From: Luteimonas abyssi
Lineage (GTDB): Bacteria > Pseudomonadota > Gammaproteobacteria > Xanthomonadales > Xanthomonadaceae
Assembly (NCBI RefSeq): GCF_001482195.1
Contig: NZ_KQ759763.1
Span: forward strand, 73,623 to 137,622
Length of the DNA: 64,000 bases
Reading direction: 5' to 3'
The notes under the pieces: model-generated
Told to the model about the DNA's origin: nothing
The model's input: the letters and a program-made list of their open reading frames with translations, nothing else
The model's database searches: none
Shown: in pieces, positions 1 to 8,928 of the stretch
Layout of the letters: each line of letters starts with the position of its first letter
Position numbering within the stretch: the first letter of the stretch is position 1
Program-made: the position numbers and the translations under genes

Positions 1-2971
1 CGCGACCGGTACCGTCGGCAACGTCGTGGCCGCGAGCAATCCGCCCGGCGGCAACGACCCCGACCCGGTGTGCACGACCTGCACGACCGGGCACGAGGTG
101 GTGGCCACCGCGATCACCGTGGCGAAGACATCCGACCCGGCTCCGGGCGGTGAGGTGTCGCCTGGCGACACACTGACCTACACGCTGACGGTGACGGTCG
201 CCAATGCCGCCACCACCGAGGCGCTGACCCTGGTCGACACCCTGGGCGTGGGCCTGACCTTCGGCGCGGTGACCGACGCGGGCGCGTTCGCCTGCGCCGG
301 TGCGCTGACGTGCACGCTGCCGGCGGGCACGCTGCCGGGCACCTATGCGCTGGCCTACACCGCGACCGTCGATGCCGACGCGACCGGTACCGTCGGCAAC
401 GTCGTGGTCGCGAGCCATCCGTCCGGCGGCAACGACCCCGACCCGGTGTGCGCCACCTGCGCAACCGAGCACCCGGTGGCCGCACCGGTGATCGCGGTGA
501 TCAAGTCGGCCGAACCGGGCGACGGCGCCGAGGTGCGCGCGGGCGACACCCTCGTCTACACCCTGACCGCGACGGTGTCCCACTCGGCCACGCTCGACAC
601 GCTGACCCTGGTCGACACCCTGGGCGCGGGCCTGACGTTCGGCGCGGTCACCGACGCGGGCGCCTTCGCCTGCACCGGCACGCTGACCTGCACGCTGCCT
701 GCCGGCACGCTGCCGGGGACCTACACGCTGACCTACACCGCGACCGTCGATGCCGGCGCCACCGGCGTGGTGGGCAACGCGGTGACCGCCAGCGGGGGCA
801 CCGGCGACGGCGGCCCGCCGCCCGAGTGCGCCGTGTGCGCCACCGAGCACCCGCTGGTCGAACCGCGGGTGACGATCGCCAAGCACGCCACCCCGGGCGA
901 CGGCCAGGAGGTGCGGGTCGGCGACACCATCGAGTACACGCTCACCGTCGCCGTCGAGAACTCCGCCACGCGCGCCGACGTGCGGTTGATCGACACCCCC
1001 GGGCACGGCCTGGCGGTGGGCGCGCTCCCCGCCGGCTGCATCGGCGACGGCGCCACCGTGACCTGCGTGCTGCCCGCCGGCGCCGTGCCGGGCGCGCACA
1101 CCTTCGTCTATCCGGCGACGGTGACGGCCGATGCGACCGGCGTGGTGGACAACGTCGTGCTGGGCAACTACGTAGGCGACGGCGGCGGTCCGGCACCGGA
1201 GTGCACGGTCTGCCAGACCCGTCACGAGGTGGCCGACGCGGCGCTGCTGCGCATCGTCAAGACGGTGGGCGCGCGTACCGCGACGGTCGGCGACCTGGTG
1301 CGCTACACGCTCACGGTCGAGAACGTCGGCGCGGTGAACGTCGTCGACGGCATCGTCGTCGACACGCCGCCCGCGGGCTTCAGCTACGTCGAGGGCTCGA
1401 TGGCGGTCGCCGACCGCGACGGCGCCTTCACCCTGGACGGTCTGCACCCGCTGCGCATCGGCGGCCTCGACATCGCCGCCGGCGAGCAGGCGACCATCGT
1501 CTACCTGCTGCGCGTGGGCGCCGGTGTGCGCGCGGGCGTGCACGTCAACGAGGCGGTCGCGGTGAACGCCGCGGGCGAGCGGGTCTCCAACGTCGCCACC
1601 GCGCAGGTGGCGCTGGACGCCGATCCGCTGCTCGACGACAGCCTGGTGTTCGGCACGGTCTTCGACGACCGCGACGGCGACGGTTGGCAGGACCGTGCGG
1701 ATCTGTCGGGCGTGCGCGTACAGGGCGGGTTCGCGCCCGGCGCCTATGTCGCCGGTTCCACCACGATCGACCGCGGCGACGGCCCGCAGCCGCTCGCCGA
1801 TGCCAGCGCTCCGCTGCTGCACGGCATCGAGGTCGGCGCGATCCCCGCGCGGCAGTCGGTGGCCGATCCGATCGACGCACACCGGGTGACGATCCGCCAG
1901 CGCCTGCACACGCTCGATTTCACCGGCGACTTCGTGCTCGCCAGTGCGCAGGGCGTCACCGTACGCATGACGCCCGACGGCTCGACCCGCGTGGAGCGCG
2001 ACGGCGAGGCGGCCAAGGGCCTCAACGCCGCCGAGCCGGTGGTGACGCGCAGCGTGGCGGCGGTGGAGGGCGGCTACGAGGTGGCCTACGCCATCGCCAA
2101 CCACGGCATCGACGAGCGCGGCATCCCCGGCGTGCGCATCGCCTCGGTGGAGGGCCTGCTGATCGAGACCGACCAGTACGGTCGCTACCACCTGGCCGAC
2201 GTGCACGGCGGCGAACGGCACCACGGCCGCAACTTCATCCTCAAGGTCGATCCGGCCACGCTGCCGCCGGGCGCCGAGCTCACCACGGCGAATCCGCTGG
2301 TGCGGCGGATCACCCCCGGCCTGCCGGTGCGCTTCGACTTCGGCGTGCGCCTGCCGGTGGAGGCGATCCCGGGCGGCGAACAGCGGATCGAGCTGGAGCT
2401 GGGCGAGGTGTTGTTCGCCCCCGACAGCGCCGAGGTCCGCGAGGCGTGGTTGCCGGCGATCGAGCGCATGGCCGAACAGGTGGCGCGTCACGACGGCGGC
2501 GAGGTGGCGATCGCCGCCGACGGCGGCAGCGAGGCGCTCGCCTTCGCCCGTGCGGCGGCGGTGCGCGATGCGCTGCAGGCGCGGCTCGGGCCGGAGGCGC
2601 AGGCGGGCTTGCGCGTGGGGTTGCGCACCCGCGTGGAGGATCCGCACGCCCTGGTCGCGGGCGTGGACGCCGGTGGCGCGCTGCTGGGCACGGTGCTGTT
2701 CGACACCGATCGCGCCGAGATCCGGCCGGAGTTCGCGGGCCTGCTCGATGCGGTGGCGCAGCGGCTCGAGGGGCTGGGCGGCGGCGTGGTGGCAGTGGTC
2801 GGGCATACCGACGCCCGCGGCTCGCACGCCTACAACGCCGCGCTCGGCCTGCGCCGTGCCACCGCGGTGCAGCAGGCCCTGGCGGCGCGACTGAGCGCGG
2901 AGACGAGAGGCCGGGTGCGCGTGGAGTCCAGTGGCGATCCGACGGTCGCGGTCGGTACGGAACGCGAGTGA
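1..2971 (+). CDS. DUF11-repeat / OmpA C-terminal surface protein (5' end outside window)
   Basis: The reading frame is already open at base 2 and the first residues are the end of a repeat unit, so the gene starts upstream; 989 residues are visible. The first ~545 residues are DUF11-like immunoglobulin-fold repeats, the best conserved with a 126-residue (378-bp) period, each holding a paired-Cys segment (CxTC type) before the next repeat. A further DUF11 unit follows at about 410-545, then a region of unknown fold. Two OmpA-like peptidoglycan-binding domains end the protein: a degenerate one near visible residue 800 (LGEVLFAPDSAEV) and a canonical one near 895 (LGTVLFDTDRAEIRPEF, then GHTDARGS). 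The family role is a large cell-surface protein with its C-terminus held at the peptidoglycan; this is inferred. The next gene follows 11 bases later, so they are probably co-transcribed. Confidence 0.85.
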   Translation, partial: ATGTVGNVVAASNPPGGNDPDPVCTTCTTGHEVVATAITVAKTSDPAPGGEVSPGDTLTYTLTVTVANAATTEALTLVDTLGVGLTFGAVTDAGAFACAGALTCTLPAGTLPGTYALAYTATVDADATGTVGNVVVASHPSGGNDPDPVCATCATEHPVAAPVIAVIKSAEPGDGAEVRAGDTLVYTLTATVSHSATLDTLTLVDTLGAGLTFGAVTDAGAFACTGTLTCTLPAGTLPGTYTLTYTATVDAGATGVVGNAVTASGGTGDGGPPPECAVCATEHPLVEPRVTIAKHATPGDGQEVRVGDTIEYTLTVAVENSATRADVRLIDTPGHGLAVGALPAGCIGDGATVTCVLPAGAVPGAHTFVYPATVTADATGVVDNVVLGNYVGDGGGPAPECTVCQTRHEVADAALLRIVKTVGARTATVGDLVRYTLTVENVGAVNVVDGIVVDTPPAGFSYVEGSMAVADRDGAFTLDGLHPLRIGGLDIAAGEQATIVYLLRVGAGVRAGVHVNEAVAVNAAGERVSNVATAQVALDADPLLDDSLVFGTVFDDRDGDGWQDRADLSGVRVQGGFAPGAYVAGSTTIDRGDGPQPLADASAPLLHGIEVGAIPARQSVADPIDAHRVTIRQRLHTLDFTGDFVLASAQGVTVRMTPDGSTRVERDGEAAKGLNAAEPVVTRSVAAVEGGYEVAYAIANHGIDERGIPGVRIASVEGLLIETDQYGRYHLADVHGGERHHGRNFILKVDPATLPPGAELTTANPLVRRITPGLPVRFDFGVRLPVEAIPGGEQRIELELGEVLFAPDSAEVREAWLPAIERMAEQVARHDGGEVAIAADGGSEALAFARAAAVRDALQARLGPEAQAGLRVGLRTRVEDPHALVAGVDAGGALLGTVLFDTDRAEIRPEFAGLLDAVAQRLEGLGGGVVAVVGHTDARGSHAYNAALGLRRATAVQQALAARLSAETRGRVRVESSGDPTVAVGTERE

Positions 2972-2982
2972 GGGGGCGGGCC

Positions 2983-5900
2983 ATGAACAAGAAGCGCATC
3001 ATGAAGAAGACATTGCTCGACACCGCCTTGCTCGGCGTCCTGGCCGGCATGTGTACCACGGCCTCGGCGCAAGAGCCGCAGCCCGCGCACGTCGCCGATG
3101 CGGCGATCGACTGCGACGCCGGCGCCTGCAGCAGTGCCGGCGGCGACCTGCTGTTCCGCGTGCGCACGCGCAGCTACGACCAGCCGGCCAGCGTCGGCAC
3201 CGGCGAGCATTCCTCCGCGCAGGCGTTGCAGCCCGACCGCCGGGTGTCGATCGCGCTGGCTGCGCCCGGGCGGGCCGAGGTGCGTGGCGCGTTCTCGGTG
3301 CAGCTGCCCGGCGGCGGTGTGGTCTGGGCGACCGAGGATCCCAGCCTCGGCGTGCCGGAGCTGACCGTGTCCGCGCCGGCACTGGTCGCCTTCGACGGCG
3401 GGCGCATCGTCGAGCCGGTGGCGTTCTTCGTGCGCAGCAACTACGTCGCCTTCGTCGAGCGCTACGAACTCACCCTCTACCGCGGCACCGACGGCGACCT
3501 GATCGACCCGCTGGCGCGGCTGGCGCTGCCCGTGGAGGCGGTCTCGCAGAGCGCGTGGGACGGCGCGCTGCCCGCCGGCCTGCGCCTGCGCGCCGGCGAC
3601 GAGCTGGTCTACGTGCTGCGCGCGTACGATGCCGCCGGCCGCTTCGACGAGACCGCGCCGCGCACGCTGCAACTGGTGCGGCCGGACGAGGCCGAGCGCG
3701 GCGTGCAGCGGGTGCGCGAGGGTGCCGAGCGTTCGCTGGGCACCGCGCTCGGTGCCGAGCAGGCGCAGCGCCAGGCGCTGATCGACGATGTGTTCGCCGG
3801 CAACGGCCTGCGCCAGCAGAACATCCCGATCTACGGCTCGCGCGTGCGCGTGCAGGGCCGCAACCTGCCCGACGGCCACGGCCTGCGCATCAACGGTTCG
3901 CGTTATCCGGTGGATCTGGAGCGCAAGTTCGTCGCCGAGTACCTGATGCCGATCGGCCGCCATCGCTTCGAGATCGCGCTGGACGGGCCCGAGGGCAGCC
4001 GCCCGCTGCAACGCGCGCTCGACGTGGACGTCAGCGGTCGCTACTTCTTCGGCGTCGGCCTGGCCGACGTGACCGTCTACGAGAACCGGGCCAGCGGGCC
4101 GGGCCGCTCGCTCGCGCTGGCCGGGCGCGAGGACGACATCCTCAGCGACGGGCGCCTGGCGTTCTATCTGAAGGCGAAGACGCAGGGCAAGTACCTGATC
4201 ACCGCCCAGGCCGATACCCAGAACCGACCGCTGGGCGATCTGTTCGACGGCTTCACGTCCGCCGATCCGCAGGACGTCTTCCGCCGTCTCGATCCGGATC
4301 TGTACTACCCGACCTACGGCGACGACTCCAGCACCTGGCGCGACGTCGACACCATGGGCCGCTTCTACCTGCGTGCCGAGTGGGACAAGAACGAGGCCCT
4401 GTGGGGCAACTTCGGCACCGGGCTGACCGGCACCGAGTACGGCCAGTACGTGCGCTCGCTGTACGGTGCGGCGCTCAACTGGCGCTCGCGCGGCATCAAC
4501 GCCTGGGGCGACCCGGCCACGCAACTGCGCGTGTTCGCGTCCGAGGCGCAGACCGCGCCAGGCCACAGCGAGTTCATCGGCACCGGCGGCAGTCTGTACT
4601 ACCTGCGCCACACCGACGTGCTGCCCGGCTCCGACCAGGTGGTGCTGGAGGTGCGCGACCGCACCACCGGCCGCGTCGAGCAGCGCATCGCCCTGCTGCG
4701 CGGTGCCGACTACGAGATCGACGAGCTGCAGGGCCGCATCCTGCTGACCCGCGCGCTGGCGCAGATCACCCGCCAGAACATGCCCACGCTGACCCGCGAC
4801 GCGCCGCTGGACGGCCTGGAGCAGCGCCTGATCGTGGACTACGAATGGGTGCCCAATGACTTCGACGCCGACGAGATCGCCGCCGGCGTGCGCGGCAAGC
4901 ACTGGTTCGGCGACCACCTCGGCGTGGGCCTGACCCGGGTCGAGGAGAACCGCGCCGGCGAGGACTACGTGCTGACCTCGGCCGACATCACCCTGCAGGC
5001 CGGCAAGGGCACGTACCTGAAGCTCGAGCACAGCCGCACCGAGGCCACCAGCGCGCCGGTGTTCTTCTCCGACAACGGCGGCCTGAGCTTCACCCGCCTC
5101 AATCCCGGTGGCCCGCGCGAGGGCGAGGCCACCGCGGTCGAGGCGCGCGCCAACTTCCAGGAACTGGGCTGGACCGCGCAGCCGTGGAGCGCGGGCGCGT
5201 GGTGGCGACAGGTGGACGCCGGCTATTCCATCTCGCGCTTCGACACCGGCGCCGACATCGAGGAGTACGGCGCCGAGGTGCTGGGCCAGTTCACCGACGA
5301 TGTCGGCACCTACGCCCGCTACAGCCGCGCCGAGCGCGGCGCCGATGCGCTGACCCAGTTGCAGGCGAACGCCGAATGGCGCATCGGCGACCTCGATGCG
5401 CTCGCCTTCGAGCTGCGCCGGGTGGAGGAACAGCGCGGATCGCTCGACGCCGCCGGTCTGCTGGGCGCGCTGCGCTACACCCGCCGCTTCGGCACCGCGC
5501 TCGACCTGTACGGCGTCGCCCAGGCGACCCTGGACGACGACGGCGGCCGCTACGCCGACAACGACGCGGTCACCCTCGGCGGCCGCTACCATTTCGCCAA
5601 CCTGTCCACGGCCGGCGCCGAGCTGACCACCGGCGATCGCGGCGACGCCGCGCGCGTGGACGCCGAGTACCGGTTGTCGCCGCAGCACAGCCTCTACGCC
5701 GCGCACACCTATTCCACCGACCGCAGCGACTACGACCCGCTGTTCAACCCCAACGCGCAGAACGGCTGGACGCTGGGCCAGCGCTGGCGGCTGTCGGACC
5801 AGGTCAACCTGTTCAACGAGAGCCAGTTCCTCAAGAGCCGTCGCGAGAGCGGTCTGGCCCACACCTACGGCATGGACTTCTACCCCGCCTACGGCTGGAA

Positions 5901-6675
5901 TCTGGGCGTGACCCTGAGCGACGGCGAGCTGACGCGGCGCGACGGCGGCCAGGTGGACCGGCGTGCGGTCAGCGTCAGCGGCGGGCGCACCTCCGGCGAC
6001 ACCAGCTGGCAGAGCAAGCTGGAGTGGCGCGAGGACAGCGGCGCCGAGCGCGTCACTCAATGGGTCAGCACCCACCGCCTGACCCACAAGCTCAACGAGA
6101 GCTGGCGCCTGGCCGCGCGCTTCAACTACGCCGATACCCAGGACGACCTGAACCCGGCCGCCGGCGCCAAGTTCATCGAGGGCAACCTCGGCTTCGCCTA
6201 CCGCCCCTGGAACAGCAGCCGCTGGGGCCTGTTCGGTCGCTACACGCATCTCTACGACCTCGCCACGCTGGGCCAGGTGGGCGGCGCCGAATACGACCAG
6301 CGGACCCAGGTCCTGTCGTTCGAGGGCGTCTACCGGCTGGACCAGCAGTGGGAGTTCGCGGGCAAGCTGGCGCGGCGCGAAGGCGATGTGCGCTTCGGCC
6401 GCGGTACCGGGGCCTGGTTCGATTCGTCGACCACGTTCGCCGCCGGCCAGGTCCGCTACGCGCTGGCGCAGCGCTGGTACGCCATGGCCGAACACCGCTG
6501 GCTGGACGTGCGCGACGGCGGTACCCGGCGCGGCTGGATGGCCGGCGTGGACCGCGACATCGGCCGCCACGTGCGCATCGGCGCCGGCTACAACTTCACC
6601 GACTTCAGCGACGACCTCACCGACTTCGACTACGACCACAAGGGCTGGTTCGTCAATTTCGTGGGCAGCTACTGA
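2983..6675 (+). CDS. Large outer-membrane beta-barrel protein
   Basis: This encodes 1230 residues. The chosen ATG is preceded by a GAGGGGG ribosome site; a second in-frame ATG lies at 3001. Residues 1-30 are a signal peptide ending in TTASAQ. The middle contains extracellular-type beta domains, and from about residue 350 there are many alternating amphipathic segments rich in Tyr, Trp, Arg and Asp. The last residue is an aromatic Tyr, as expected for an outer-membrane barrel recognised by BAM. I see no TonB plug domain. It sits between two DUF11 proteins and is probably expressed with them, which suggests an export pore or anchor for surface proteins; that role is a guess from position. I do not recognise a characterised family. 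Confidence 0.75.
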   Translation: MNKKRIMKKTLLDTALLGVLAGMCTTASAQEPQPAHVADAAIDCDAGACSSAGGDLLFRVRTRSYDQPASVGTGEHSSAQALQPDRRVSIALAAPGRAEVRGAFSVQLPGGGVVWATEDPSLGVPELTVSAPALVAFDGGRIVEPVAFFVRSNYVAFVERYELTLYRGTDGDLIDPLARLALPVEAVSQSAWDGALPAGLRLRAGDELVYVLRAYDAAGRFDETAPRTLQLVRPDEAERGVQRVREGAERSLGTALGAEQAQRQALIDDVFAGNGLRQQNIPIYGSRVRVQGRNLPDGHGLRINGSRYPVDLERKFVAEYLMPIGRHRFEIALDGPEGSRPLQRALDVDVSGRYFFGVGLADVTVYENRASGPGRSLALAGREDDILSDGRLAFYLKAKTQGKYLITAQADTQNRPLGDLFDGFTSADPQDVFRRLDPDLYYPTYGDDSSTWRDVDTMGRFYLRAEWDKNEALWGNFGTGLTGTEYGQYVRSLYGAALNWRSRGINAWGDPATQLRVFASEAQTAPGHSEFIGTGGSLYYLRHTDVLPGSDQVVLEVRDRTTGRVEQRIALLRGADYEIDELQGRILLTRALAQITRQNMPTLTRDAPLDGLEQRLIVDYEWVPNDFDADEIAAGVRGKHWFGDHLGVGLTRVEENRAGEDYVLTSADITLQAGKGTYLKLEHSRTEATSAPVFFSDNGGLSFTRLNPGGPREGEATAVEARANFQELGWTAQPWSAGAWWRQVDAGYSISRFDTGADIEEYGAEVLGQFTDDVGTYARYSRAERGADALTQLQANAEWRIGDLDALAFELRRVEEQRGSLDAAGLLGALRYTRRFGTALDLYGVAQATLDDDGGRYADNDAVTLGGRYHFANLSTAGAELTTGDRGDAARVDAEYRLSPQHSLYAAHTYSTDRSDYDPLFNPNAQNGWTLGQRWRLSDQVNLFNESQFLKSRRESGLAHTYGMDFYPAYGWNLGVTLSDGELTRRDGGQVDRRAVSVSGGRTSGDTSWQSKLEWREDSGAERVTQWVSTHRLTHKLNESWRLAARFNYADTQDDLNPAAGAKFIEGNLGFAYRPWNSSRWGLFGRYTHLYDLATLGQVGGAEYDQRTQVLSFEGVYRLDQQWEFAGKLARREGDVRFGRGTGAWFDSSTTFAAGQVRYALAQRWYAMAEHRWLDVRDGGTRRGWMAGVDRDIGRHVRIGAGYNFTDFSDDLTDFDYDHKGWFVNFVGSY

Positions 6676-6722
6676 CGCCCGGCGCCACGCGCGCCCCGCA
6701 CCGGATACGCAAGGGTTCGAAC

Positions 6723-8141
6723 ATGAAAGATCGCCACACCGCCGCTGCCCGCCAACCTGGCCTCCTGCCGGTCACCGCCCTGGTCGCCGCCCTGGCCGCC
6801 TTCGTCGCGCCCGGCGCCTCGGCCCAGGTCGGCGTGAGCGCGATCCAGCGCAGCTTCATCAACCTCAGCTTCGAGGAGCCGAACCTGCAGACCACCGGCT
6901 GCCGGGTCTACATCGACCAGCAGTTCGTGCCGGGGTGGACGACCGACCACCAACCCTACGCGCAGGAGAACGTCGGCGGCTGCGTGGTCCCGCCGGGCTT
7001 CAGCACGGCCAGCGCCCCCATCCTCGAGCTGTGGCGCACGCCGCGCACCAACGCAGGGCTGACCGTCAACGCGCGCAGCGGTTCGCAACTGGCCGAACTG
7101 AACGCGCATTTCCTCTCGCGCATCTCGCAGAACGTCTGTCTGGTGCCCGGTGACGTCGTGGAATGGCGCTTCAGCCATCGCGGCCGGGCCAGCGCCGCCG
7201 ATCAGGACCGGATGCGCTTCCTGCTGGGCACCGCGCCGATCGTGCAGGTGGGCACCACCAACACGGGCAGCGGCGGCGTCATCACCGTCTTCCAGGGCAG
7301 CGCCACGTCCGCGGCCGGGCCCGACGGCTGGCGCGACTACCAAGGCGTGTTCGGCTACAACGGCGCCGGCGGCGTGACCAACATCGGCTTCGAGGCGCTG
7401 TCGGGTGCGGCCACCACGGGCAACTTCCTCGACGATATCCAGGTCTTCCTCAAGCCGTTCATCGAGCTCACCGGCACCGCATTCGAGACGGTGGAGGGCA
7501 CCCCGGCCGGCGCGCCGGCGCTGCGCATCGTCGGCACCCTGGCCAACGACCTCAACATCGACGTCGCCGTCACCGGCGGCACCGCGGTGCTGGGGACCGA
7601 TTTCACCACGCCGGGCGGCGGTACCAGTTTCAGCGTGTTCGTGGCCGCGGGCACCTACGACGGCGACACCGTGGAACCGTTGGGGCTGGTGGCGCTGGGC
7701 AACGCGCTCATCGACGGCGATCGCACGGTGGAGCTGAGCCTGCAGCCCAGCCCGGACGATTACCTGCTCAACTCCACCCAGACTTGCGGCGCGGCGGCGG
7801 TCGCCCAGGCGACCTGGACCCTGATCGACGACGATCTCGATCTGGCGATCGAGAAGACCGCTTCGACCGCCACGGCGGCGGTCGGCGACAGCGTGGGCTA
7901 CACCCTGCGCGTCGAGCACCTGGACGGCGTCGATGGCAGCGGGGCGGTGGTGCGCGACCCCGCGGTGGACGGTCTGGACTGCAGTGCGGCGACGCTGTCG
8001 TGCAGCGCCAGCGGCGGCGCGGTGTGCCCGGCCTCGCCGACCATCGGCGCGCTGCAGGGCGCGGGACTGGTGGTGCCGACGCTACCGGCCGGCGGCGCGC
8101 TCGAGATCGGCTACAGCTGCGTGGTGGGCGCGACGCCCTGA
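6723..8141 (+). CDS. Secreted Calx-beta / DUF11 protein
   Basis: This encodes 472 residues starting at ATG 6723, 47 bases after the barrel gene. Residues 1-36 form a signal peptide (cleavage near GASAQ). Residues ~38-245 resemble a carbohydrate-binding-like jelly-roll region with conserved Cys. Residues ~250-370 look like a Calx-beta domain: VLGTDFTTPGGG early and the closing TWTLIDDD are typical. Residues ~375-472 start a DUF11 domain (AIEKTASTATAAVGDSVGY) that stops after roughly one unit. The protein probably lies on the cell surface or is secreted, working with the two upstream genes. The abrupt end in the DUF11 unit may mean a shortened allele. The function is unknown. Confidence 0.75.
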   Translation: MKDRHTAAARQPGLLPVTALVAALAAFVAPGASAQVGVSAIQRSFINLSFEEPNLQTTGCRVYIDQQFVPGWTTDHQPYAQENVGGCVVPPGFSTASAPILELWRTPRTNAGLTVNARSGSQLAELNAHFLSRISQNVCLVPGDVVEWRFSHRGRASAADQDRMRFLLGTAPIVQVGTTNTGSGGVITVFQGSATSAAGPDGWRDYQGVFGYNGAGGVTNIGFEALSGAATTGNFLDDIQVFLKPFIELTGTAFETVEGTPAGAPALRIVGTLANDLNIDVAVTGGTAVLGTDFTTPGGGTSFSVFVAAGTYDGDTVEPLGLVALGNALIDGDRTVELSLQPSPDDYLLNSTQTCGAAAVAQATWTLIDDDLDLAIEKTASTATAAVGDSVGYTLRVEHLDGVDGSGAVVRDPAVDGLDCSAATLSCSASGGAVCPASPTIGALQGAGLVVPTLPAGGALEIGYSCVVGATP

Positions 8142-8166
8142 TCCGGTCTCCGGCCCCGACGATGGC

Positions 8167-8193
8167 GGACCCCAGCGCGAGCGCATGGGGTCC
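8167..8193. terminator. Hairpin between convergent genes
   Basis: GGACCCCA and TGGGGTCC form an 8-bp perfect stem, extended inward by GCGC/GCGC with one bulged A. It lies between the + strand surface cluster (ends 8141) and the - strand DUF4124 gene (ends 8260). There is no T-tract, so it could stop transcription from both sides only weakly or with Rho. Confidence 0.4.
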
Positions 8194-8259
8194 GGGACGT
8201 CTCCGCCAGCCGGACGTGTAAGGCAGGCGGTCCGGGCGGGCGCCGCCGCGCCGCCTCGC

Positions 8260-8901
8260 TCAGGGCGCCGCGCAGGTGGAGCCCTCGTGGAGTGCCGCGA
8301 GCCGCGCATACTCGGCCTGCCGGTCGCGCGCGTCGACACCGCGCGGCGCCATCTTCCAGCGGAACTCCGCCTCCTGGACCCGGGTGGACCAGGCCCGGCA
8401 CAGCACGTCGCCGGGCACCGGCTCGCAGACGTCCACGACCTGCTCGCAGGCCTGGCCCGCGCCCAGTTCGGGCAGCCCGCCGATGCCCACCGTGTTCAAC
8501 GGCCGGCAGCGCGTGGCCGGGGTGTCGTCTTCGGTGGTGTAGTGCTCGCCGTCCCAGCGGCGACATTGGAACAACGGCGGCGGCGGCGCGGGTTCGCTTG
8601 CGCTGTCCGCGGCCGCGTCGTGTCCGTCACCGGCACCGTCGTCCACACGCGTGACCGGATGCACCTGCAGCGGCCGGGCCTGGGCGACGGGCGGCGGCAC
8701 GAAGGCCGGAAACGGCGGTGGCACGTCGACGGCGATGGTGTCCTGCCGTTGTCCGCTGGCGCAGGGCTGCGCGTTCTGCAGGGTGACCGTGCCGTCCGCG
8801 TCGGTGCACCGGTAGATGGTGTCGCCCGCGTGGACGGACGACACCGTCCAGATCAGCGCCACCAGGCCGATGCGGCCGGCGACGCGTGTTCTCGTGCTCA
8901 T
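8260..8901 (-). CDS. Secreted DUF4124-type protein
   Basis: This encodes 213 residues from the ATG at 8901; a TTG one codon upstream is possible but unnecessary. An N-terminal signal peptide ends at VHAGD. A DUF4124-like segment follows (IYRCTDADGTVTLQN then a CASGQRQ motif), a short Cys-containing beta domain common in Xanthomonadaceae envelope proteins. A Pro-rich linker leads to a C-terminal domain with several Cys pairs, which suggests disulfides in the periplasm. It is a paralogue of the gene just upstream (8929-9750), with 27 bases between them, and both follow hemF on the same strand. No function is established. Confidence 0.7.
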   Translation of the reverse strand: MSTRTRVAGRIGLVALIWTVSSVHAGDTIYRCTDADGTVTLQNAQPCASGQRQDTIAVDVPPPFPAFVPPPVAQARPLQVHPVTRVDDGAGDGHDAAADSASEPAPPPPLFQCRRWDGEHYTTEDDTPATRCRPLNTVGIGGLPELGAGQACEQVVDVCEPVPGDVLCRAWSTRVQEAEFRWKMAPRGVDARDRQAEYARLAALHEGSTCAAP

Positions 8902-8928
8902 CAAGTCGCGCCCATCAGGTCGTGCCCG

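Noticed and set aside
310-2982. Long 5' extension of the barrel gene frame
   Set aside because: It overlaps the DUF11/OmpA gene in another frame and is Arg-rich nonsense; the signal peptide begins at 2983.
2830-6639. A 1269-codon open frame on the - strand opposite the barrel gene
   Set aside because: The sequence is Ala/Val/Arg/Gln-rich with no motif, and the + strand gene has a signal peptide and barrel features.
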